Shown: positions 7,584 through 13,238 of the stretch, piece after piece
How positions within the stretch are numbered: the first letter of the stretch is position 1
Layout: every line of letters starts with the position of its first letter
Assembly (NCBI GenBank): GCA_003647715.1
Contig: QMNJ01000029.1
Span: forward strand, 1-13,238
DNA length: 13,238 bases
Reading direction: 5' to 3'
Source: Candidatus Coatesiibacteriota bacterium
Lineage (GTDB): Bacteria > RBG-13-66-14 > B26-G2
Made by a program: the position numbers and the translations under genes
Notes under the pieces: model-generated
Told to the model about the DNA's origin: nothing
The model's input: only the letters and a program-made list of their open reading frames with translations
Databases searched by the model: none

Positions 7584-8491
7584 CTCAACCTCTTTCTCTT
7601 CTTGAGGTAGGTGGCAAGCGATATATAATGGGGGACATCCGTATATAGCATCTGATAATCTACATTCATCTCTAAAAGGTTGTTCTTAATAGTCCTCTGC
7701 CTCTCCTCAAATCTCTCCCTGTATGACCTGACAATATCTTCGGTTATAAATGCCCTGTTCTTCCCCTCCATCTCCCTCACAAAATGGGGCGGACTTGCTG
7801 AGAGCGTCTTCTCCAATCTGTCAAGCACCTGAAAGACGATGCACTCGTTCTTCTTCTCTCTGAATGCCCTTATACCCGATAAAATTCTATTGTCATCATC
7901 CCACAGGTCGGATATTAATATCACCAGACCCCTTCTGGTAAGACGCTCACCAAGGGTTATTAATGAACTCGCCAGGTTGGTCTTACCCCCTGCCTCTATC
8001 TTTGAAATCTCAACAAGAAGATTATAGAGGTGATAATGAGTGGACCTGGCAGGGATAATCTTAACTAATCTATCCGTAATTAATGCCAGACCGACACTAT
8101 CTCTCTGGCGAATAAGCAGATAAGATAATGCAGAGGATAACTGCTTCACATAATCCATCTTGGTTATCTCCCCATACGCCTTATAATCCATCGAACCGGA
8201 TGCGTCTATTACCATAATCGCCTGCAAACTGGTCTCCGCCACAAACTCTTTAATGTAATATCTATCTCTCCTTCCATAAACCCCCCAGTCAATATACCTG
8301 ATGTCATCACCAGAGCAATATGGTCTGTGCTCGGCGAACTCCACCGAAAAGCCCTTGTAGATACTCCTGTGAAGACCAGCAAAATACCCCTCCACCACCT
8401 GTCGCGCCACCAGGTCAAGACCTGATAGTTTTGACAGGTATTCAGGAGTAAATACCTTTAGTATATCTCTATCAAGGTCAATGTCAGCCAT
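7580..8491 (-). CDS. DUF58 domain protein (VWA-like)
   Basis: A 303-aa soluble protein of the DUF58 family. It has the diagnostic G-D-D-I-R-Y-I-D-W block (61-69) followed by a VWA-like domain with metal-site D96-x-S98-x-S100 in V-I-D-A-S-G-S-M-D. The length is typical. DUF58 proteins normally work with a MoxR-type AAA ATPase and a BatA-type membrane VWA partner. Here the BatA partner follows with a 4-base overlap, but the gene before it is a microcompartment shell gene rather than moxR. The ATG at 8491 has no Shine-Dalgarno; instead an extended -10 element ends 9 bases upstream, so this pair may have its own promoter. The family call is firm; cellular role and partner ATPase are unknown. Confidence 0.88.
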   Translation of the reverse strand: MADIDLDRDILKVFTPEYLSKLSGLDLVARQVVEGYFAGLHRSIYKGFSVEFAEHRPYCSGDDIRYIDWGVYGRRDRYYIKEFVAETSLQAIMVIDASGSMDYKAYGEITKMDYVKQLSSALSYLLIRQRDSVGLALITDRLVKIIPARSTHYHLYNLLVEISKIEAGGKTNLASSLITLGERLTRRGLVILISDLWDDDNRILSGIRAFREKKNECIVFQVLDRLEKTLSASPPHFVREMEGKNRAFITEDIVRSYRERFEERQRTIKNNLLEMNVDYQMLYTDVPHYISLATYLKKRKRLS

Positions 8492-8500
8492 ATCAATAAG

Positions 8501-8509
8501 AGTATAACA
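8501..8509 (-). promoter_or_regulatory. extended -10 promoter element before DUF58
   Basis: On the minus strand the 53-base gap between the tandem-BMC gene and DUF58 contains TGTTATACT, an extended -10 (TG-N-TATAAT type, one mismatch). It ends 9 bases before the DUF58 ATG. Predicted transcription would start 2-3 bases before the ATG, giving an almost leaderless message, which fits the lack of a Shine-Dalgarno. No good -35 is seen, which extended -10 promoters can tolerate. Confidence 0.42.
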
Positions 8510-8544
8510 ATTACCAGAGTTGATTGATAGATATTGACAAATAC

Positions 8545-9096
8545 TCAGAGTATGAACTTATCTAAGCAATCATCAGGGTCCGGTATAACAACCTTTGCCA
8601 CCAGAAGACCTATCTTCTCCACCTCTTGAGCCCCCGCATCCACCGCAGACCTGACAGAGGCAACATCGCCATTCACATAGACATATGCCTTACCACCGAT
8701 AGCCATAGCAAGGCGAACCGCCACCAGGTCAACATTCGCCGCCTTGCCAGCCGCATCAGCAGCAACAAGACCGCTTGCAGAAGAAAATGTCTCTATTATC
8801 CCAAGCGCTTCTATTCTCTCCACACCGGTTGTCTCTGCTATTGCGGAAAAAATCTGTGGATGAGGGTCTGGAATAACAACATGGTCAACCAGTGAACTTC
8901 CCGCCATCGCACACCCCTTATCCACACTAGACCTTACAGAGGCGACCTCACCTGAGACCAGAACGATGAACTTACCAGGGCAGGTAGAATTACACAGAAG
9001 GACATCAACCTCCGCCTCTTTTGACATGAAGTCCGCAACCTCAAGCCCCTTCGCAACACTGGATGTCTCAACCATTCCTATCGCTTTTTTCTCCAT
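8545..9096 (-). CDS. pduT: PduT-like tandem-BMC-domain shell protein with Fe-S loop
   Basis: A 183-aa shell protein made of two BMC domains (about 1-92 and 93-183), matching the size of PduT (184 aa). Both halves carry G-E/D-V-A-S-V-R-S-x-V-D-x-G and end in V-V-I-P-D-P. The first domain has C-N-S-T-C-P-G-K-F with C39 where PduT places the cysteine that, once per subunit, binds a [4Fe-4S] cluster in the pore of the trimer. C35 nearby is an extra cysteine I do not recall in PduT. The second domain has A-I-G-G-K-A-Y, as in PduT. Proposed role: electron passage or cluster exchange across the shell, with PduS as partner. It follows the CAP-domain gene by 13 bases after a double stop (TAATAA); GGTG before the ATG is a modest ribosome site. 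Confidence 0.9.
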   Translation of the reverse strand: MEKKAIGMVETSSVAKGLEVADFMSKEAEVDVLLCNSTCPGKFIVLVSGEVASVRSSVDKGCAMAGSSLVDHVVIPDPHPQIFSAIAETTGVERIEALGIIETFSSASGLVAADAAGKAANVDLVAVRLAMAIGGKAYVYVNGDVASVRSAVDAGAQEVEKIGLLVAKVVIPDPDDCLDKFIL

Positions 9097-9109
9097 ATTT
9101 CACCACTTA

Positions 9110-9637
9110 TTATCTACTACCAAATATCACCGTCTTATTGAAGTTAGGAAACTTCAGGGGACGGTAGAAGACAACCACATATATTTTGTAATCATCATCC
9201 GATTCAACCACACCAATCCCCATCTTCTCATAGCCCTCCTGCATAATCGCTTCATAGTGCCCCGGGCTTTTCAACCATGCCTCTACCGCCCCCTCTGCAC
9301 TTCTGTTCTCAGCAAGAATCTCGCCCGCCAAACTGTAAGCCATCCTCGCCCTGTCCAACCTGTCACCAACATTTTCACCCTCGGGATTAATATGCCCGAA
9401 GTAATCCCTCCTCACCATATCATCCGCATAAGCCCAGGCAAGATGCGATAGAGTATCATCCAGCTTCAGCAAACTCAGCCCCTCATTCATTCTCTCCTGA
9501 TTAATCATACTGTATATTACACCAATATCCCCCTTTGGTATCTCCTCCACCTTCTCAGGTATCCCAGCCCTCCACATCGTGACCTCAGCAGAAAACATGA
9601 ATATATGAATCACCAGAAATATCATAAATGTAGGCAC
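9110..9637 (-). CDS. CAP (SCP/PR-1)-domain protein inside the BMC operon
   Basis: A 175-aa protein of the CAP/YkwD-like superfamily. The pattern is clear: I-N-Q-E-R (45-49), the first conserved His in G-H-I-N-P (H82), G-E-I-L-A-E-N (E106) and S-P-G-H (H127) followed by Y-x-x-I-M, with G-I-G-V and Y-V-V-V-F-Y strands near the end. Bacterial CAP proteins are usually exported and of unclear function. Here residues 3-17 are strongly hydrophobic but have no basic n-region and no obvious cleavage site, so export is uncertain. The GTG start directly follows the TAG stop of the pduS-like gene, with AGGTGG five bases before it; an ATG four codons later is an alternative. Such a gene is not a known member of BMC operons. 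Family call is firm; any microcompartment role is speculative. Confidence 0.88.
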   Translation of the reverse strand: MPTFMIFLVIHIFMFSAEVTMWRAGIPEKVEEIPKGDIGVIYSMINQERMNEGLSLLKLDDTLSHLAWAYADDMVRRDYFGHINPEGENVGDRLDRARMAYSLAGEILAENRSAEGAVEAWLKSPGHYEAIMQEGYEKMGIGVVESDDDYKIYVVVFYRPLKFPNFNKTVIFGSR

Positions 9638-10951
9638 CTAAACCACCTCAATCCTGACTCTTTCTCCTATACTAACCACCCTTCCATCTACAGGAGAATG
9701 GGCTACATTAAATAAAACACCTGCTTCGTTATCGCTTTCTGCTATAACCTGACCCTCTTCTACCCTATCACCCTTCTTCACAATTGGCTTTATATCTCCC
9801 CCCACATATCCGGTGAGTGATACCTCCACACATTCCGGTTCAATCTCACTAACATACTCTGCATTGACCACAAAATCACCTACCGTAAGCCGTTCTATAA
9901 GCCGTCCGAGCGGAACCGCTCTCTCTGTCATATACTCCCGCCTCTCCTCAATAGCTGCCGGTCTTCCCTTCATCTTATAAGCGCTCTTTATATACCGGTT
10001 CAACTGCCTCGGTGATAGATTCATAGGACACGCGTATAACTCACATATACCGCATTCTGAGCAGTTGTATGCCATCCTTATTGCACTATCATAAACATCT
10101 CCCGATAGATTATAACTAAAAGCCCTTATAATTCTATGGGGCTCAATGGGATAACCGAGAAGGTATCTTGGGCACAGGTCGGTGCACATCCTACAGTTCT
10201 CACAGGCACTTACTGCCCTCCGCCTTAACACCTCTATCGGAATCGAAGGGTTCACCTTATGAGCGGTCTCCAGTGGCAACACAAACAATGCTGAGGTTGT
10301 CTTCTCCACCACACAATCACCTGTGCAATCACTGCCCATCATCAGACCATCCATAAACAACCGATATGAACTCTCTTTCACCCCTGAGGCGATAAGAATA
10401 TCCTTAATCAAAGCACCTATTGGCACTTTATAAACACCGGGTCTCTTGACCAGACCCAGAACCGATATGAACTTGTGGGTGAACGGCTCACCATTCACCG
10501 CATTTTGGGCGAAGTAGAGCGTCTCCACATTATTCACCACCACACCTATCTCAGTGGGATAACCGAGAGGTGGAACTCTCTTCCCGATAATTTTATCAAC
10601 CAGAAAATACTCATCCCCTACGGGATAGAAATCCGGCAACCTCACAACTTCAATATTACCTCTTTTAGTATGTTTCTCAATGGCTGTTATGGCACTCTTA
10701 TACTTATCTTTCATAGCAATATACCCTCTCTTTGCTCCCGTAGCATCCATTGCGCTCTTCACACCTTCAACGATAACATCAGGATAATTCTCCATCAGAT
10801 AGCGGTCTTTTACCAGCAGTGGTTCGCACTCTGCACCATTTGCTATAACCACCTCCGCGCCATTCTGCCACTTGGCATAGGTAGGAAAACCACCTCCACC
10901 CAGACCAACAATACCCGCCTGTCTCACCTTTTCTATCAGTGTCTTGTTCAT
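9638..10951 (-). CDS. pduS: PduS/RnfC-like flavin and Fe-S electron-transfer protein
   Basis: This 437-aa protein matches PduS, the BMC-associated cobalamin reductase related to RnfC and the NADH-binding subunit of complex I. It has an N-terminal nucleotide/flavin site G-L-G-G-G-G-F-P-T (16-24), an acidic N-G-A-E-C-E-P segment (38-44), a middle SLBB-like part (about 160-200), two [4Fe-4S] motifs (C250-x2-C253-x2-C256-x3-C260 and C297-x2-C300-x2-C303-x4-C308) and a C-terminal barrel-sandwich domain (about 370-437). In Pdu it reduces cob(III)alamin and binds PduO; in other BMCs homologues are thought to recycle or export electrons. It starts 13 bases after the pduL-like gene without a clear Shine-Dalgarno and ends abutting the CAP gene. 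Presence with a PduT-like shell gene supports an electron-relay role. Whether cobalamin is the acceptor here is unknown. Confidence 0.9.
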   Translation of the reverse strand: MNKTLIEKVRQAGIVGLGGGGFPTYAKWQNGAEVVIANGAECEPLLVKDRYLMENYPDVIVEGVKSAMDATGAKRGYIAMKDKYKSAITAIEKHTKRGNIEVVRLPDFYPVGDEYFLVDKIIGKRVPPLGYPTEIGVVVNNVETLYFAQNAVNGEPFTHKFISVLGLVKRPGVYKVPIGALIKDILIASGVKESSYRLFMDGLMMGSDCTGDCVVEKTTSALFVLPLETAHKVNPSIPIEVLRRRAVSACENCRMCTDLCPRYLLGYPIEPHRIIRAFSYNLSGDVYDSAIRMAYNCSECGICELYACPMNLSPRQLNRYIKSAYKMKGRPAAIEERREYMTERAVPLGRLIERLTVGDFVVNAEYVSEIEPECVEVSLTGYVGGDIKPIVKKGDRVEEGQVIAESDNEAGVLFNVAHSPVDGRVVSIGERVRIEVV

Positions 10952-10964
10952 ATTATTATGAATA

Positions 10965-11846
10965 TCATGAGATGATTATCTCTATACTCAATAGAGATGC
11001 CCTCTCCCTTGAAAGTGGGGTGATTATACAACCTCTCCTAACTCTTATCCTTCTCGCACCCTTTTTGGACGCATTAACAACATCCGTCTCGGTAAGGAGT
11101 TTACCCTCAAAATACCAGTCACTTCCAGCAACCTTGCTCTCTCTTCCCTCATCACCCATCAGTTCTCTCATCATACGGTATATCTCATCAGGAAGGGGCA
11201 TTGACCTAAAAACAAGAGCATTCTGACCCGATTTTGCCATAACGCTGTTTGCCTCATCGGTATCAAGATGCAGTTCATCCGCAAAGTCCTCGCTTACCCT
11301 GACCAGAACGCCATACAGTATTGCCGACCTATCCCCGCCCAGATAGGCACACACCTCATCACCTGTGTTTACACCCAGTCGGTCTGCCAGAGTTGGTGTC
11401 GTATGCAGATGCCTCTGGGCTACAATAACACCTCTATCTAAAGTAACACTCCCCATTGGACCTATGATTGTGATTCCACCCACCCCCTCCTTATAATCAC
11501 CCTTTGGAAGATAAGCATCTACGCCTATCTCAAGGCAATCAGTAATTGACAGTTCAACCTGAGTGCTACTACGAACCGGTCCAAGAATACGAACATCTTT
11601 AAGAACACCCGACGGTCCAGCAACCGTCACCCTCTCCTCTGCTGCAAACTGTCCCGGTTGAAGTAAGGGCTTGTAGGATACCAATTCATAACCCATGCCA
11701 AATGTTATATCAAGGTGCTCTCTTGAGATGTGAATGTGCCTTGCAGACACACCAACAGGAACATAAGCCGCTCTCTCTCCAATCTTTAGAAATGCATCTA
11801 TTAGAATAGATACACGACTTTCTAATGAATCGCCATCATTAGCCAT
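10965..11846 (-). CDS. pduL: PduL-type phosphate acyltransferase with extra C-terminal module
   Basis: PduL converts acyl-CoA and phosphate to acyl-phosphate and CoA inside the microcompartment. This 293-aa form has zinc-site histidines H37 and H39 in S-A-R-H-I-H, H146 and H148 in R-H-L-H-T-T, and H193 in D-E-L-H, plus R92 in G-P-V-R-S-S-T-Q. Residues about 8-24 form an amphipathic helix, as expected for an encapsulation peptide. Unusually, after the core (about 27-215) and a linker there is a further module (about 249-290) with L-L-T-E-T-D-V and I-I-T-P-L-S-R-E. It resembles the short segment at the N-terminus of EutQ and EutT (from memory). Usual PduL is about 210 residues. The gene starts 40 bases after the BMC-H gene, without an obvious ribosome site. 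Confidence 0.9.
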   Translation of the reverse strand: MANDGDSLESRVSILIDAFLKIGERAAYVPVGVSARHIHISREHLDITFGMGYELVSYKPLLQPGQFAAEERVTVAGPSGVLKDVRILGPVRSSTQVELSITDCLEIGVDAYLPKGDYKEGVGGITIIGPMGSVTLDRGVIVAQRHLHTTPTLADRLGVNTGDEVCAYLGGDRSAILYGVLVRVSEDFADELHLDTDEANSVMAKSGQNALVFRSMPLPDEIYRMMRELMGDEGRESKVAGSDWYFEGKLLTETDVVNASKKGARRIRVRRGCIITPLSRERASLLSIEIIIS

Positions 11847-11886
11847 CAGGATAAGACATCACTTAATATAACGAATTGTATAATTT

Positions 11887-12189
11887 CTAATCCTCTTTAG
11901 GTCCTTTTGGTAATATGCTCTCCACCTCAATGTGTGGTCTTGGTATCACATGAACACTTACCAGTTCACCCACTTTGTTTGCTGCGGCTGCGCCCGCCTC
12001 GGTTGCCGCCTTCACTGCCCCCGTGTCGCCCCTGACCATTACGGTAACATAACCTCCACCTATCCTCTCCTTGCCTATCAATGTTACATTTGCAGCCTTA
12101 ACCATTGCATCAGCCGCCTCTATTGCTCCCACCAGACCTTTGGTCTCTACCATACCCAATGCTATCTTCTCAACATCTCTCTCTGCCAT
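11887..12189 (-). CDS. BMC-H hexameric shell protein (PduA/EutM-like)
   Basis: A 100-aa single BMC-domain protein expected to form the hexameric tiles of a microcompartment facet. Diagnostic features are A-L-G-M-V-E-T-K-G (10-18), A-I-E-A-A-D-A-M-V-K-A-A-N-V (22-35), the pore loop R-I-G-G-G-Y (42-47), V-R-G-D-T-G-A-V-K-A-A (52-62) and V-I-P-R-P-H (81-86). The pore loop has Arg-Ile-Gly-Gly-Gly where PduA has Lys-Ile-Gly-Ser-Gly, so a small polar pore is likely. There is a slightly longer charged N-terminus and a 14-residue C-terminal tail ending K-E-D. A strong AGGAGGG lies just before the ATG. It sits 41 bases after the aldehyde dehydrogenase and before pduL. It is the only BMC-H gene in the window; more are likely beyond the right edge. 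Confidence 0.94.
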   Translation of the reverse strand: MAERDVEKIALGMVETKGLVGAIEAADAMVKAANVTLIGKERIGGGYVTVMVRGDTGAVKAATEAGAAAANKVGELVSVHVIPRPHIEVESILPKGPKED

Positions 12190-12200
12190 ATTCCCTCCTG

Positions 12201-12229
12201 TTTATACAAACAATTACCATACTATTTAA
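12201..12229 (-). promoter_or_regulatory. possible internal promoter and strong RBS before BMC-H
   Basis: On the minus strand the gap has TATAAA (12206-12201) with a weak TTAAAT (12229-12224) 17 bases upstream, and then AGGAGGG and the ATG at 12189. Shell proteins are needed in large amounts, so extra expression from here is plausible, but the promoter match is modest. The ribosome site is the strongest on the minus strand. Confidence 0.28.
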
Positions 12230-12230
12230 C

Positions 12231-13238
12231 CTAAATCAATCCCCTCTCTCTCAAAACTCTTCTCACTATATTCTCAATCTCCTCCCTATCGTAGCCACCC
12301 CGCCCGACATCTTCTTTTGACTTATTTGGTAATTTAATATTATCAACACCCGACTTAACTCTAACTGCCTCCTTATATCTATAACCCTCTGCAAACGGGA
12401 ACCAGCCCTCCAGTTGGTTGAAAGCGAGTCGCTTGACCTGTAGGAGGTGTTCTGGAGTGATATTATCGGAGGTAGCCGAGCCACCCCATGTTCCACAGCC
12501 AAGGGTCATAGCAGGTGGAAGCCCCGTCCCCATACCAATCGCTCCCTGCGAGCCGGGACCATTTACAATAACACGGAACACTGGCTTCTTGATGCCAAAC
12601 TCCATTATCACATCCGCATCCTTAGAATGTATCACCAGTGTATGCCCAAGACCACCATACTCCAGTATCTCAATACACCTCTCACACCCCTTCACCCAGC
12701 CATCCTCCACATAGAATGCAACCACCGGCGCAATCTTCTCGCAGGATAGAGGGTAATCCCGACCAACTCCCGCCAATCTCGCGACCAAAAGGGTGGTATC
12801 ATCAGGCACATTGAATCCACTTGCTCTGGCTATGAACTCCGCTGACTTACCAACCAGTTCGGGGTTCATCCCACCGTCTGACTGTATCATAGTCCTGCTC
12901 ACTCTATCTATCTCGTCCTCCGTCATAAAGTATGCCTTTCTCTTCTCCAGCTCCTTAACAACGCTATCCTCAAGAGGTCTATCTACTACTATTGATTGCT
13001 CGGATGAACAGATGATACCGTTATCAAATGTCTTTGATGATACTATGCACTCAACCGCCTTCTCTACATCAGCAGTCCTCTCAATAAATACGGGGACATT
13101 ACCAGGTCCAACACCGATAGCCGGCTTCCCCGAACTGTACGCCGCCCTGACCATAGCAATTCCGCCCGTTGCCAGAATTAAATCAATACCCTCAGAGCGC
13201 ATCAACTCCTGTGTTCCCTCAATCCTCGGTATGGATAG
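12231..13238 (-). CDS. CoA-acylating aldehyde dehydrogenase, 5' end outside window
   Basis: The last 335 codons of a BMC-type acylating aldehyde dehydrogenase (PduP/EutE-like group), which oxidises an aldehyde to acyl-CoA with NAD+. The reading frame stays open to the right edge, so the internal TTG/ATG near 13200 are not the real start; roughly 130-160 N-terminal residues are missing. Visible motifs are L-I-L-A-T-G-G, G-P-G-N-V-P-V-F-I, the nucleophilic cysteine in N-G-I-I-C-S-S-E-Q (codon at 13008-13010) and G-C-G-T-W-G-G-S-A-T-S-D-N near the end, the form typical of acylating enzymes. After the fold a linker leads to a terminal amphipathic helix (D-R-E-E-I-E-N-I-V-R-R-V-L-R-E-R-G), a C-terminal encapsulation-type peptide. 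It precedes the BMC-H gene by 41 bases. The aldehyde substrate is not predictable. Confidence 0.92.
   Translation of the reverse strand, partial: LSIPRIEGTQELMRSEGIDLILATGGIAMVRAAYSSGKPAIGVGPGNVPVFIERTADVEKAVECIVSSKTFDNGIICSSEQSIVVDRPLEDSVVKELEKRKAYFMTEDEIDRVSRTMIQSDGGMNPELVGKSAEFIARASGFNVPDDTTLLVARLAGVGRDYPLSCEKIAPVVAFYVEDGWVKGCERCIEILEYGGLGHTLVIHSKDADVIMEFGIKKPVFRVIVNGPGSQGAIGMGTGLPPAMTLGCGTWGGSATSDNITPEHLLQVKRLAFNQLEGWFPFAEGYRYKEAVRVKSGVDNIKLPNKSKEDVGRGGYDREEIENIVRRVLRERGLI

Noticed and set aside
8541..8553. Palindrome ATACTC-A-GAGTAT over the pduT-like stop codon, considered as terminator or operator
   Set aside because: The stem is short and AT-rich, leaves almost no loop, and has no run of T after it; probably chance.
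8545..9096. Similarity between the two halves of the pduT-like gene, considered as a recent duplication
   Set aside because: Tandem BMC domains are normal for this family; the halves differ strongly apart from shared motifs.
8966..9451. Open frame of 161 codons on the + strand
   Set aside because: It runs antisense across the pduT-like and CAP genes, both of which have clear family motifs; no motif of its own.
10475..10975. Open frame of 166 codons on the + strand
   Set aside because: Antisense shadow of the pduS-like gene; composition and lack of motif argue against a real protein.

Overview
The window suggests a bacterium, probably from a poorly cultivated lineage. It carries a YbaB/EbfC protein, bacterial phosphoglycosyltransferases and bacterial microcompartment (BMC) shell proteins. 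AGA/AGG arginine and ATA isoleucine codons look frequent and the coding strands look purine-rich, a style often seen in thermophiles or AT-leaning candidate phyla. I cannot name a phylum. No rRNA, tRNA, CRISPR array, insertion sequence or integrase was seen, and there is no non-coding stretch longer than about 90 bases.

Left half (93-5860, + strand): a YbaB-type nucleoid protein, a class-V PLP enzyme and a YfcE-like metallophosphoesterase come first. A surface-glycan segment follows: a large WbaP-type polyprenyl-phosphate sugar-phosphate transferase, a B12-binding radical SAM enzyme two bases after it, and a second, minimal PglC-type phosphoglycosyltransferase.

Right half (13238-5814, - strand, so transcribed right to left): the downstream part of a catabolic BMC operon. 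In transcription order it holds a CoA-acylating aldehyde dehydrogenase (5' end outside the window) with a C-terminal encapsulation-type helix, a hexameric BMC-H shell protein, a PduL-type phosphotransacylase with an extra C-terminal module, a PduS/RnfC-like flavo-Fe-S protein, a CAP-domain protein, and a PduT-like tandem-BMC shell protein with the Fe-S-ligand Cys-Pro-Gly-Lys loop. A DUF58 protein and a BatA-like VWA membrane protein follow, without the usual MoxR ATPase next to them.

How the BMC genes would work together (inference from family knowledge): an aldehyde made by an enzyme encoded beyond the right edge is oxidised to acyl-CoA by the dehydrogenase, PduL converts it to acyl-phosphate while recycling CoA, and PduS with the PduT-like shell protein handles electrons or cobalamin at the shell. 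The signature enzyme, the BMC-P vertex protein and any alcohol dehydrogenase are not in the window, so the substrate cannot be assigned.

The two halves converge, and the last 47 bases of the outer genes overlap tail to tail. The most unusual points are the CAP-domain gene placed stop-to-start between pduS-like and pduT-like genes, the C-terminal module on PduL, the DUF58/BatA pair behind the shell operon, and several genes with -10-like boxes but no Shine-Dalgarno immediately before their start codons.
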